64,000 nt of DNA. Source: Actinoplanes lutulentus. Its GTDB lineage: Bacteria; Actinomycetota; Actinomycetes; Mycobacteriales; Micromonosporaceae. Shown piece after piece: positions 11,269-19,552 of the stretch. The stretch is taken from contig NZ_QLMJ01000016.1 in the NCBI RefSeq assembly GCF_003259845.1, positions 1 to 64,000 on the forward strand, read 5' to 3'. The translations under genes were made by a program, and so were the position numbers. Within the stretch, counting starts at the first letter, position 1, and each line of letters opens with the position of its first letter. The notes beneath the pieces were generated by a model. That model saw only the letters and a program-made list of their open reading frames with translations. It was not told the origin of the DNA and made no database searches.

Positions 11269-11316
11269 GCATCGGGCGGAAGAGCACGTTACGGTTTTGT
11301 TACGTGGAGCGTTCCG

Positions 11317-12312
11317 TCAGCCGCGCGGTGCGGCGGTCGACTCGCGGATCACCAAACTCGGTGGGTCCAGGCGAACCTGCTCCGCTCCCTCGACCACCGC
11401 CGCGACGCACGCCCGGCCCAGGGCCACGAAATCCATCCGGACCGTGGTCAGCGCCGGCGTCCAGTACGCAGCGCCCGGCACGTCGTCGAATCCGACGATG
11501 CTCACGTCACCCGGCACGTCACGGCCGGCCTCGTGCAGTGCCCGTCGCACCGCGAGGGCGGTGTCGTCGTTGCCGCACAGGATCGCGGTGACGCTGCTGT
11601 CGTTCGCCAGGTACTTCCCGGCCGCGTGGGCGCTCGCCAGGTCCCATCCGGCCGGCAGCACCTCGGGCACCTCAGCATCGGCCTGCTCCAGCGCGAGCCG
11701 CCAGCCGCTCTGCCGGGCGCTGTCCCGGACCTCGGACGGGATCGCCACATGATGGACGGTCCGATGGCCGAGGCCGAGCAGGTGCCGGGTGGCGTCCGCG
11801 GCGGCCTGCCGCTCGTCCAGGAAGATCATCGGCCGGTCCACTCCGGGCAGCCCGCCGGCCTCGGTCGCGGCCACCATCGGCACGCCGTCCGGCATCGCCC
11901 GCAGCACGCCGGAACCGGCCCGGTCGAACGCCACCACGACCACGTTTCCGCAGCTCGGATCGGTGACGTACTCAACGGCGTTACGCACGTCCACGGCCGC
12001 GTCGGACGCCACCACGCGGACCCCGACGGTCAGCCCGAGCAGACGGCCCGCCTCTTCGACGCCCTGCAGCACTCCGGCGTACCCATAGAGGGTGGTGTTG
12101 GCAGTGACCACGGTGACCGCGCCGGCGCGACCGCGACCCAGCGCGCGGGCCGCGCGATTCGGCCGATACTGCAGCCGCTCCATCGCGTCGAGGACGATCT
12201 GCCGGGTGTCCGGCCGCACGTTCGGCGAGTTGTTCAACACCCTCGACACCGTCTGGTACGACACTCCGGCGGCGGCCGCCACGTCACGGATCTGCGGCGT
12301 ATCCCGCTTCAT
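11317..12312 (-). CDS. LacI-family transcriptional repressor of the alpha-galactoside operon
   Basis: 331 aa. The N-terminal HTH and hinge helix are classic: PQIRDVAAAAGVSYQTVSRVLNNSPNVRPDTRQIVLDAMERLQYRPNRAARAL (about 6-60), with YQTVSRV as recognition helix. A periplasmic-binding-protein-like sensor domain follows to the C terminus. It is transcribed in the same direction as the downstream glycosidase and transport genes and separated from them by 117 bp holding two identical palindromes, its likely operators. The inducer is presumably a galactoside or galactose derivative. Confidence 0.92.
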   Translation of the reverse strand: MKRDTPQIRDVAAAAGVSYQTVSRVLNNSPNVRPDTRQIVLDAMERLQYRPNRAARALGRGRAGAVTVVTANTTLYGYAGVLQGVEEAGRLLGLTVGVRVVASDAAVDVRNAVEYVTDPSCGNVVVVAFDRAGSGVLRAMPDGVPMVAATEAGGLPGVDRPMIFLDERQAAADATRHLLGLGHRTVHHVAIPSEVRDSARQSGWRLALEQADAEVPEVLPAGWDLASAHAAGKYLANDSSVTAILCGNDDTALAVRRALHEAGRDVPGDVSIVGFDDVPGAAYWTPALTTVRMDFVALGRACVAAVVEGAEQVRLDPPSLVIRESTAAPRG

Positions 12313-12361
12313 GACCCGCCGCCCCCTGACCGCACGGTCACCACCCTAGTGCCCGGCCCGA

Positions 12362-12856
12362 TCAGCCGATGGCGGGGCTGCGGCGTTCGATCAGCACCAC
12401 GTCCCGCCAGACGCCATGATGCCGGCCGACCCGTTCGCGGGTGCCGACGGTACGGAAACCGCAGGCGGCGTGCAGGGCCAGGCTCGCGGTGTTCTCCGGG
12501 AAGACACCGGACTGGATGGTCCAGATCCCGGCCGCCTCGGTGGCGGTGATCAGCGTGTCGAGCAACGCCCGGCCGACTCCCCTGCCGCCGGCTCCGGGGT
12601 GGACGTACACCGAGTGCTCGACCACACCGGCGTAGACGCGGCGATCCGAGACCGCACCGCAGGCAACCCAGCCGATCACGGTTGCGCCGGCGTCGAGAGC
12701 GACGAAGCGCTGCCCGGGCAGCCGGGACGCGATGAACCGCTCCCACGACGGCGGTTCCGTCTCGAAGGTGGCGTTGCCGGTCGCGATCCCCAGCCGATAG
12801 ATCTCCAGAACGCTCGCGGCATGCTCGCCGGTCATCGGGGCGACGGTCGTGGTCAT
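12362..12856 (-). CDS. GNAT N-acetyltransferase, phosphinothricin/methionine-sulfoximine type
   Basis: 164 aa with the Pat/Bar/YncA layout. It has an N-terminal IYRLGIATGNATFETEPP segment, the acetyl-CoA pyrophosphate loop HPGAGGRGVGRALLDTLI (about 93-110), and GIWTIQSGVFPENTASLALHAACGFRTVGTRERVGRHHGVWRDVVLIER at the C terminus. Relatives acetylate the amine of phosphinothricin, methionine sulfone or sulfoximine. The natural substrate here is not known. It sits 50 bp upstream of lacI on the same strand with no obvious functional link. Confidence 0.85.
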   Translation of the reverse strand: MTTTVAPMTGEHAASVLEIYRLGIATGNATFETEPPSWERFIASRLPGQRFVALDAGATVIGWVACGAVSDRRVYAGVVEHSVYVHPGAGGRGVGRALLDTLITATEAAGIWTIQSGVFPENTASLALHAACGFRTVGTRERVGRHHGVWRDVVLIERRSPAIG

Positions 12857-12887
12857 CGATCTCCTGCGGGGCGCGGGTGCATGGGAG

Positions 12888-13982
12888 TCAGAGGAACTCG
12901 GTGATCCGGGTCAGGATCTGGGTGAGGACGTCCGGGCCGGTGGCGAAGTTGATGCGCACGAACGACGCCGTCTCCGGTGCGAAGTCCGCACCTCGCCCCA
13001 GTCTGACCAGCGCCTTCTCCTCCAGCAACCCCGCCGGGTCGGTACCCAGCGGCGCGAAGTCCAGCCACGCCAGATAGGTGCCCGCAGGCTCCCGATAACG
13101 GGTGTCCCACGGCAGGGCGGCGGCCCACCGTGTGACCTGGGCACGGTTGGCGGTCAGGACATCCATCAAGCCGGCCAGCCAGTCGTCCGCCTCGCGCCAT
13201 GCCGCGACCGTGGCCACCCGCCCGTGCGTACTCGGCTGTCCGAAATAGTCCAGCGGGAACCGGTCCAGCGCCGCCCGGATCGACGCCGGACCCACATGCG
13301 CCACGGCGCACCGCAACCCGGCGATGTTGAACGCCTTCGTCGCCGACGTCGCGGTCACCGTGCGCGCCGCCGCATCGGCACTGATCGAGGCGAACGGGAC
13401 GTGCTGATGCCCGGCATACACCAGGTCCGCGTGGATCTCGTCGGACAGCACGATGACGTCGTGCTCCGCCGCCGCGTCAGCCAGCGCGGCCAGCTCGTCG
13501 CGACGAAAGACCCGGCCGGTCGGATTGTGCGGATTGACCAGCAACAGCAGCGCGCACCCCGCCAGATCAGCCGGATCAGAAACGGACACGATCTGACGGC
13601 CGGCGCGAGCGATGCTGGCCAGGAACGGCGGATAGTTCGGCAGATACACCCCGATCCGGTCCCCCGGCGACGTCGCCACCTCGATGATCACCTGCAGGAT
13701 CTGGATCAGATCGGTGAACACCCGGGTCCGGCCGGGCGCGGGTTCCCAGCCGAACCGCGCCACCATCCGATCGCGGAACGCCGCCACCACCGGATCACCA
13801 CCCGGCCAGTGCGGATATCCGTGATCGGTGACCTCGCTCAGCCGCTGCCGGATCACCGGCGCCACCGGGAAGTCCATGTCAGCCACCCACGCGCCGAGTG
13901 TGCCCGGCTCCAGCGCGCCCCACTTCACCCCGTGCCCGGACCGTAGCCGCGCAATGTCCACCCGGGAATCGAAAACGGTCAT
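12888..13982 (-). CDS. PLP-dependent MalY/PatB-type cystathionine beta-lyase/aminotransferase
   Basis: 364 aa, fold-type I. N-terminal VKWGALEPGTLGAWVADMDFPVAPVI is the MalY/PatB hallmark. NPHNPTGRVFRRDEL and VLSDEIHADLVYAGHQHVPF give the cofactor-binding Asn/Asp/Tyr residues. SATKAFNIAGLRCA holds the Schiff-base Lys (about residue 220). Members cleave C-S bonds of cystathionine or cysteine conjugates to pyruvate, ammonia and thiol, and some moonlight as regulators. Its ATG overlaps the stop of the DinB-like gene by 4 bases, so these two form an operon. Confidence 0.88.
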   Translation of the reverse strand: MTVFDSRVDIARLRSGHGVKWGALEPGTLGAWVADMDFPVAPVIRQRLSEVTDHGYPHWPGGDPVVAAFRDRMVARFGWEPAPGRTRVFTDLIQILQVIIEVATSPGDRIGVYLPNYPPFLASIARAGRQIVSVSDPADLAGCALLLLVNPHNPTGRVFRRDELAALADAAAEHDVIVLSDEIHADLVYAGHQHVPFASISADAAARTVTATSATKAFNIAGLRCAVAHVGPASIRAALDRFPLDYFGQPSTHGRVATVAAWREADDWLAGLMDVLTANRAQVTRWAAALPWDTRYREPAGTYLAWLDFAPLGTDPAGLLEEKALVRLGRGADFAPETASFVRINFATGPDVLTQILTRITEFL

Positions 13983-14440
13983 GCCATCGCCCGGATCGCG
14001 TCTCGCATGATCTCCATCTGGCCATGGTGCTGCGCCAGCTCCTCATAGACGTGCATCAGCGCCGCACCCCGGTTCAGCTCCCGGTCCGGACCCTGGAAGG
14101 ACTCCGGCGGCCGCCCTCGCAGCGCCGCCTGCGGCTCCGCGTCACGCACGTCCGATTCAAGACGCTTCCGTACGGCTAAAGCCTCCGTGACCAGCGCGGC
14201 AACCGGGCCGGCGGCGACGAATTCGGCATCCCTGTCCCGGATCACGCTGCGCCCGGCGACGAGCGATCCCGACCAGAACTCGATCACGCCGAGGCAGTGG
14301 GTGAGCAGGGCATACGGCGTGTTCGCCCCGGGCAGCGGCGGCCGGGTGTTGGCGAGGTCGTCCCCGAGCCCGGCGACGATGCCGGTCATGCCGTCAAGTG
14401 CCCGGCCGGCGAAATACAGATAGTCGTCCCTGGATATCAA
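13979..14440 (-). CDS. DinB/DUF664-like four-helix protein
   Basis: 153 aa, mostly helical. It shows the DinB superfamily pattern: an N-terminal helix with a conserved His (TPYALLTHCLGVIEFW, about 43-58) and a C-terminal helix with paired His residues (HVYEELAQHHGQMEIMRD, about 128-146). These three positions usually bind a metal. Actinobacterial relatives include mycothiol-dependent enzymes, so a thiol-transfer role is possible and would suit the coupled C-S lyase downstream; that is inference. The start ATG is at 14440, facing the CGNR regulator across a 85-bp divergent promoter. Confidence 0.7.
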   Translation of the reverse strand: MISRDDYLYFAGRALDGMTGIVAGLGDDLANTRPPLPGANTPYALLTHCLGVIEFWSGSLVAGRSVIRDRDAEFVAAGPVAALVTEALAVRKRLESDVRDAEPQAALRGRPPESFQGPDRELNRGAALMHVYEELAQHHGQMEIMRDAIRAMA

Positions 14441-14456
14441 CGCACTCTCCTCCGCA

Positions 14457-14525
14457 ACGTCACCCCCTTAGCCGGTGACGTCGAGAACCTTGCAGGAAGC
14501 CTCCGTCACCTGTCAAGGTGGTGAC
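14457..14525. promoter_or_regulatory. Duplicated operator GTCACC-N9-GGTGAC in divergent promoter
   Basis: The same inverted repeat occurs twice: 14459-14479 (arms extend to ACGTCACC/GGTGACGT) and 14505-14525. Each has arms GTCACC and GGTGAC with exactly 9 bases between, 46 bp apart. The second abuts the GTG start of the CGNR gene. Identical geometry in a shared promoter makes it a strong candidate site for that regulator. Confidence 0.75.
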
Positions 14526-15083
14526 GTGCAATTCGTCTTCGTCAGCGGAAACGCCGCCCTCGACCTGCTCGGCACGCTCAAGTGGCGCCGCACCGAGCCG
14601 GAAGAGGGCCTGGACGCGCCGGGTGCGGCCGCCCGCTGGGCCGTCGAGGCGGGGCTGCTCACCGACCCGCCGGCCTCCGGGACCGACGATCTGACCAGGT
14701 TGCTGGCACTCCGAGAGGCCACCTATCGGCTCGTACGCGGGGTGCTCGCCGGCGACGACCCGGGCGCGGCCGATCTGCGTACCCTCAATGAAGCCGCAGC
14801 CGGAACGCCTGCCGCGCTCACCCTGACCGCTCGGGGCGCGCAGCGCGCCGGCGACCTGGACGCCGCCGCCGCCGAGGTCGCGCGCGCGGCCGTCACGCTG
14901 CTGGGCGAGATGTACGGCGAGACGCCACCCCGGGTCCGCGAGTGCGAGAGAGCGGCGTGCACCCGGCTGTTCGTGGACCGCTCACGCGGCGGAACACGCA
15001 GCTGGTGCGGCATGAGCGAGTGCGGCAACCGGGTGAAGGCCCGCGAATACCGAGCCCGCAAAGCCGCCCGCCTGGACGGGTGA
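14526..15083 (+). CDS. CGNR zinc-finger transcriptional regulator
   Basis: 185 aa from a GTG at 14526, which follows an AAGGTGG ribosome site; an upstream ATG at 14475 lies inside the operator. The N-terminal part matches the ABATE stress-response domain (FVSGNAALDLLGTLKWRR, LLALREATYRLVRGVL). The C-terminal zinc finger is CERAACTRLFVDRSRGGTRSWCGMSECGNRVKAREYRARK (about 143-182), with the name-giving CGNR. Such proteins are DNA-binding regulators of unknown ligand. The duplicated operator just upstream suggests autoregulation and control of the divergent DinB-MalY pair. Confidence 0.88.
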   Translation: MQFVFVSGNAALDLLGTLKWRRTEPEEGLDAPGAAARWAVEAGLLTDPPASGTDDLTRLLALREATYRLVRGVLAGDDPGAADLRTLNEAAAGTPAALTLTARGAQRAGDLDAAAAEVARAAVTLLGEMYGETPPRVRECERAACTRLFVDRSRGGTRSWCGMSECGNRVKAREYRARKAARLDG

Positions 15084-15092
15084 TCGAAACAA

Positions 15093-15140
15093 GCGCCACA
15101 CCCGCTGCGGGCGTGCCCACACCCGCAGTGGGTGTGGCGC
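15093..15140. terminator. Large hairpin terminator after CGNR gene
   Basis: GCGCCACACCC (15093-15103) pairs with GGGTGTGGCGC (15130-15140). Inside it, CTGCGGG pairs with CCCGCAG across one mismatch, giving an 18-pair stem. It lies 10 bp after the stop codon. The remaining 213 bp to the next gene show no other clear structure. Confidence 0.8.
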
Positions 15141-15353
15141 ACCAAACGTGTCGTCCCCGAGCCGGCCCGACGGCGCTCTGTCAGTGACGTCCGCGCGGTG
15201 GGGTATCAGATGATCGGCAGGACGGCTCAGCCGTCTCGTCCGACCTGGGCGGACGCTGTGCTGAGCTCGGGTGACATGCCTTCCGGCAGCGCAGGTCGTC
15301 AATTTATCGTCGGTTCTCGGTCGCCATCTCCCCCATGATCGAGGAATCACGAC

Positions 15354-16634
15354 TTGTCGCGCTCCGACGAAATCCGTGCGTTCGCCGCCGACCCCTACCG
15401 CTCCTATCCGGCCGGTGCGCGCTACACCGACGACGTCCAGCCGGGTGGTCTGCTGGACATCGAGCCGGCACGACAGTGGATGTCACGTATCGACCAGTGC
15501 CGGGATGCCAACCTGTACAGCTTCGGCATGCCACTGGACACCGCGGCGAGGCCGCGTGCCGGGTTCGCCGGCGGCGAGCTCCTGCTGTTCTCCACCTACA
15601 GCTACCTGGGGCTGAACGGGCACCCGCGCATCGTCGCCGCCGCCACCGAAGCCGCGCACCGGTGGGGCACCACCACCGGCGGAGTGCGCCTGATGACCGG
15701 CACCCTCGAACTGCATCTCGACACCGAGCAGGAACTGGCAGCGCACATCGGTGCCGCATCGGCGGCGCTGTACTCCAGCGGTTATGACGCGAACATCGCT
15801 GCGATCTCCGCGCTGATCGGCCGGCACGACATCGCGATCATCGACGCCAAAGCACATCGCAGCATCCTGGACGGGTGCCGGCTGTCCGGGGCGAAAACGA
15901 TCCGATTCCGGCACAACGACACCGGCCACCTCGATGAACTGCTCGCCAAGCATGCCGTCGGCGGAACCCGGGTGCTGGTCGCGGTCGACGGCGTCTACTC
16001 GATGGACGGCGACATCGCCCCTCTCGCCGAACTGATCACGGTCAAGGACAGGCACGGCGCGTTCCTGCTGCTCGACGAGTCGCACGCCATCGGCGTGCTC
16101 GGGCCGGACGGCGCGGGCACCTGTTCGCACGCCGCGGTGGACCCGGCCACCGTCGACATCATCACCGGCTCGCTCGGCAAAGCGTTCCCGTCCGGCGGTG
16201 GATTCGTCGCCGGCAGCCGCGGCCTGATCAACTACCTGCAACACGGATCCGCGCCGTACATGTTCTCCTCCGCGACCACGCCGGCCAGCACCGCGGCGAT
16301 CCGCGAAACCGTCCGCGTCATCCGCGAGGAGCCCGAGCACCTCGAGAACATGTGGAAGAACACCGCCCGGCTGCGCGGCATCATCGACGATCTCGACCTG
16401 GACAGCGGCGGCAGCCGGACGCCGATCGTCCCGGTGATCCTCGGTGAGACCCTCCGCAGTTACGCCTGGGCGCGTCACCTGCTCGACGACGGCATCTACA
16501 CCTCCGCCGTGCCCGCTCCCGCCGTTCCCGAGGGCCAGTCACGCCTCCGGCTGTGCGCCACCGCTGCTCACCTTCCCGACGACCTGAGCCGTCTGGAAAC
16601 CGCGCTGCGACGCGTGGTCGCACTCGAGAGCTGA
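15354..16634 (+). CDS. Alpha-oxoamine synthase family PLP enzyme (KBL/AONS/SPT type)
   Basis: 426 aa. These enzymes condense an amino acid with an acyl-CoA, losing CO2, to make 2-amino-ketones (biotin, haem, sphingoid and autoinducer pathways). Visible signatures: FSTYSYLGLNGHPRI, SSGYDANIAAISAL, DAKAHRSILDGC, LLLDESHAIGVLG, and the Lys motif ITGSLGKAFPSGGGF (Lys near 275). The start is a TTG with a GAGGAA ribosome site 7 bases upstream. No biotin, threonine-degradation or haem gene is adjacent, so the amino acid and acyl-CoA partners are unknown. An N-terminal extension of about 60 residues precedes the usual start of the fold. Confidence 0.85.
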   Translation: MSRSDEIRAFAADPYRSYPAGARYTDDVQPGGLLDIEPARQWMSRIDQCRDANLYSFGMPLDTAARPRAGFAGGELLLFSTYSYLGLNGHPRIVAAATEAAHRWGTTTGGVRLMTGTLELHLDTEQELAAHIGAASAALYSSGYDANIAAISALIGRHDIAIIDAKAHRSILDGCRLSGAKTIRFRHNDTGHLDELLAKHAVGGTRVLVAVDGVYSMDGDIAPLAELITVKDRHGAFLLLDESHAIGVLGPDGAGTCSHAAVDPATVDIITGSLGKAFPSGGGFVAGSRGLINYLQHGSAPYMFSSATTPASTAAIRETVRVIREEPEHLENMWKNTARLRGIIDDLDLDSGGSRTPIVPVILGETLRSYAWARHLLDDGIYTSAVPAPAVPEGQSRLRLCATAAHLPDDLSRLETALRRVVALES

Positions 16635-16654
16635 CTCCCGTCTCTCTCGGAGGG

Positions 16655-17077
16655 CTACGCGCCGGCGGTGGCGCCGCCCCAGGCGGCCAGTTCGCCGCCG
16701 GGCATGCAGACGATCAGGAAGTCGTCCGGGCCGGTGACGGCCCACGACTCGGCGTCCGCGTCGGCGTCGATGCGCAGCTCGGCGCCGCGGGCGAAGGAGA
16801 TCCGCAACTCGCCGTCGAAGCCCGCGCGGGCTTCGCGGACCACGTCGCCGAGGAGCACGGCCAGGGCGTCCGAGGCAGCGGAGTCGTCGGAGTCGTAGCC
16901 CGGTTCGACGAGCACGTCGTCACCGAGCGGGCCGGCACAGAGGTGGGCTACGGATTCGATGACCACCCGGCGGCCGCCGGAGAAGCCCAGGACGATGGCG
17001 TGGCCGAGCTGGACGAACTCCAGTTCCCGCCCGGCGAGCACGTTGATCGGCCGCGCGGCGGCCTCCAGTGAGGACAT
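16655..17077 (-). CDS. DUF6188-like hypothetical protein
   Basis: About 140 aa, soluble and acidic, with repeated beta-strand character (LEFVQLGHAIVLGFSGGRRVVIESVAHL; WAVTGPDDFLIVCMPGGELAAW). This resembles DUF6188, small actinobacterial proteins without assigned function. I chose the ATG at 17077, which has CGAGG 8 bases upstream, over a GTG at 17086. It is convergent with the oxoamine synthase gene (20 bp apart) and divergent from the quinone oxidoreductase. Confidence 0.6.
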   Translation of the reverse strand: MSSLEAAARPINVLAGRELEFVQLGHAIVLGFSGGRRVVIESVAHLCAGPLGDDVLVEPGYDSDDSAASDALAVLLGDVVREARAGFDGELRISFARGAELRIDADADAESWAVTGPDDFLIVCMPGGELAAWGGATAGA

Positions 17078-17153
17078 GGCACACACCTCGATCGGCTCGT
17101 CCGGCTGTTACATCTGTTACGGGCAGGACGCTAGTGGCGCGTTCCATAAGAGA

Positions 17154-17168
17154 GCCTTAAATCAAGGC
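17154..17168. promoter_or_regulatory. Small dyad GCCTT-N5-AAGGC in divergent promoter
   Basis: GCCTT and AAGGC flank AAATC between the DUF6188-like gene and the quinone oxidoreductase. TGTTAC is also repeated directly at 17106 and 17115. A regulator site is possible. The arms are short and chance is not excluded. Confidence 0.3.
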
Positions 17169-17227
17169 CACGATCAGGCTCCGGAGTTCTCCTGCGCTCC
17201 TGCGGCGCCGGTGGCACGATCAACGGC

Positions 17228-18196
17228 ATGAAAGCGTCGGTGTACTACGAGAACGGTGGACCCGAGGTCCTGCGGTACGAGGACGTCCCCGACCCCGAAC
17301 CGAAGGCCGGTCAGGTGCTGCTGCGCATCGCCGCCGTCGGCGTGCAGGGCGGCGACACGCTGCACCGGCAGGTCAGCCCGCTCGCCTCGGTCCCGCACAT
17401 CGTGGGATATCAGGCGGCCGGCACGATCGCGGCCGTCGGCGCCGGGGTCACCAGCGTCAAGGAAGGACAGCGCGCCGTCGCGTTCATGTCCCACGGGTCG
17501 CACGCGGAACTCGCAGCCGTCGCCGAACGGGACGTGTACGTCGTACCCGACAGCCTCGACCCACGCCTGGCCGCCGGGATTCCGGTGGAGTTCGGCACGG
17601 CCGACGACTGCCTGTTCGAATTCGGTCGTCTACGCGCCGGCGAGACCGTGCTGATCCAGGCCGCCGCCGGTGGGGTGGGCCTGGCCGCCGTGCAGCTCGC
17701 CAAGCAGGCCGGCGCGACAGTGCTCGGCACGGCGTCCAGCGACGAGAAACTCGACAGGCTGGCAACATTCGGCCTCGACCACGCGATCAACTACAAGAAC
17801 GCCGACGTGGTCACCCGGGTCAAGGAGCTCACCGACGGCCGCGGCGTCGACCTGGTTCTCGACCCGGTCGGCGGCACCACGCTCGAAGGCAGCATCAACG
17901 CGCTCGCCTACCGCGGCCGGATCAGCTGGGTGGGCCAGGCCGGCCGTGAGGCGACCCCGCCGAAGATCGGCCCGCTGATGTTCAAGAGCGCCACGCTCAA
18001 CGGCGTCTATTTCGGCGGCGAGATGCAGTTCAACCCGGCGCGTACCCGGGCTCTCATCGAAAAACTGATCGCCCGGGTCGCCGCCGGCGAGCTGACCGTG
18101 GTCCTGGATCGCGAGTTCCCGCTCTCCGAGGCCGCCGACGCCCACCGATACATCGAGTCGCGTGCCGCCTTCGGCCGCGTGCTGATCATTCCGTGA
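17228..18196 (+). CDS. NADPH:quinone oxidoreductase, zinc-independent MDR family
   Basis: 322 aa, medium-chain dehydrogenase/reductase of the quinone oxidoreductase type. The N-terminal GroES-like fold starts MKASVYYENGGPEVLRYEDVPDPEPKAGQVLLRI. The nucleotide-binding motif is AAAGGVGLAAVQLAKQAGATVLGTASS (about 143-169). DLVLDPVGGTTLEGSINALAYRGRISWVG and the C-terminal AADAHRYIESRAAFGRVLI close the family pattern. Zinc-ligand Cys clusters are absent. It probably reduces quinones or enones with NADPH. It ends 3 bp from the convergent metallophosphoesterase gene. Confidence 0.9.
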   Translation: MKASVYYENGGPEVLRYEDVPDPEPKAGQVLLRIAAVGVQGGDTLHRQVSPLASVPHIVGYQAAGTIAAVGAGVTSVKEGQRAVAFMSHGSHAELAAVAERDVYVVPDSLDPRLAAGIPVEFGTADDCLFEFGRLRAGETVLIQAAAGGVGLAAVQLAKQAGATVLGTASSDEKLDRLATFGLDHAINYKNADVVTRVKELTDGRGVDLVLDPVGGTTLEGSINALAYRGRISWVGQAGREATPPKIGPLMFKSATLNGVYFGGEMQFNPARTRALIEKLIARVAAGELTVVLDREFPLSEAADAHRYIESRAAFGRVLIIP

Positions 18197-18199
18197 CGA

Positions 18200-19489
18200 T
18201 CAGGCCTGCAGCGACGCCAGCTCCACGATCGTGATGTCCGACGGCGCACCGACGCGCACCGGCGGGCCCCACGCGCCCGCGCCGCGGCTCACGTACAGCT
18301 GCGTATCGCCGTATTTCTCCAGCCCGGCGTTTGTCGGGTTGGCCATCTCGGCGATGTAGTTGCCCGGCCACAGCTGCCCGCCGTGGGTGTGCCCGGACAG
18401 CTGCAGGTCGACGCCCTGATCCACCGCGTCGTAGATGTTCACCGGCTGATGCGCCATCAGCACCACCGCGCGTGACCGATCCCGATCACCGAGCGCCGCG
18501 GCGAAGTCCGGTCCCGCGCCGTCGTCCTCACCGGCGAGGTCGTCGACGCCCGCGAGATCGAAACCGGGCAGCTCGATCCGGCTGTTGCGCAGCGGCCGCA
18601 TGCCCAGCTCACGAACCTTGGTCACCCACGGTTCGACACCAGAGATGTACTCGTGGTTACCGGTCACGAAGAACGTCCCGAGCTTCGACCGCAGCCCGCG
18701 CAGCGGTTCGACCGAGCTCGCCAGGTCCTCCACGTCACCGTCGATCAGGTCACCGACCACCGCGATCAGGTCCGGCTGCGTCCCGTTGATCGTCTCGACG
18801 ACCCGCCGGCAGAAGCCACTGCCCAGGATCGGCCCGAGGTGCACGTCGCTGACCACCGCGATCCGCAGCCCGTGCGCACTGCGCGGCAACTTCGCCAGCG
18901 GCACCGTGATCCGCTTGACGCTCGGACCGTTCAGCACCCCGAACGCGCCCGCTCCGACCGTACCGACAGCAACCGCAGCGGCTGCGCCGCCTACAACCCG
19001 TGACACGAAAACTCTGCGCGAGACCCTCACGCTCTCCTCTGATACGCCCAACGGCCCGTCAGTTTCGGACACCGTGTCGACCGCCTCAGCCTCGGAGGGC
19101 ATGGCATCTCCCTGCGAGGCCGCTGTCGTGTCGCTCGCCGGCGCGGTCAGAGCCGGCGACTTCTCGGCGCGCCGCGCGAGCCACAGCCTCAGCAACGGCC
19201 GCACCACCTCGCCCACGACCACCCCGAGGAACAGATAGATGAGCAGAGCCAGCCACAGATAACCCGGCCAGGCGACGACCCGGGCCGCCGCGTGCGGCAG
19301 CCCGGCCTGCTCCCCGGCCAGAGCACCGACCGCGAGAATCGGCCCGGCGATGAACACGGCGTTGCCGGCCCGCCGCCACCGCGAACGGACAACGGTGGTG
19401 TCACGGACCAGGCGCCGCCAGACGTACCAGTGTGCGGCCCCGAGGATCGCCAGGATGACGACCAGCACGAGCACGAAGACGAGGATCAC
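18200..19489 (-). CDS. Membrane-anchored metallophosphoesterase (YkuE type)
   Basis: 429 aa. The N-terminal half is membrane: an initial helix (ILVFVLVLVVILAILGA), two or three more up to about 110, an acidic linker, and a hydrophobic segment after SRRVFVSRVVGG. The C-terminal calcineurin-like domain has all metal motifs: VVSDVHLG, VGDLIDGD, TGNHEYIS, MAHQP and SGHTHGGQLWPGN (about 215-405). The catalytic domain probably faces outside and may act on lipid or cell-wall phosphates; substrate unknown. It ends immediately opposite the quinone oxidoreductase gene. Confidence 0.88.
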   Translation of the reverse strand: MILVFVLVLVVILAILGAAHWYVWRRLVRDTTVVRSRWRRAGNAVFIAGPILAVGALAGEQAGLPHAAARVVAWPGYLWLALLIYLFLGVVVGEVVRPLLRLWLARRAEKSPALTAPASDTTAASQGDAMPSEAEAVDTVSETDGPLGVSEESVRVSRRVFVSRVVGGAAAAVAVGTVGAGAFGVLNGPSVKRITVPLAKLPRSAHGLRIAVVSDVHLGPILGSGFCRRVVETINGTQPDLIAVVGDLIDGDVEDLASSVEPLRGLRSKLGTFFVTGNHEYISGVEPWVTKVRELGMRPLRNSRIELPGFDLAGVDDLAGEDDGAGPDFAAALGDRDRSRAVVLMAHQPVNIYDAVDQGVDLQLSGHTHGGQLWPGNYIAEMANPTNAGLEKYGDTQLYVSRGAGAWGPPVRVGAPSDITIVELASLQA

Positions 19490-19552
19490 CGGCCGAGGTT
19501 ATGCCCCGCCGCGGACGAGCACGAAGCGGCTCTCAGTACACCCACAGCATGA

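Noticed and set aside
11281-11310. CGTTACGG / GTTACG repeats as another LacI site
   Set aside because: Direct, not palindromic, and unlike the two perfect dyads nearby.
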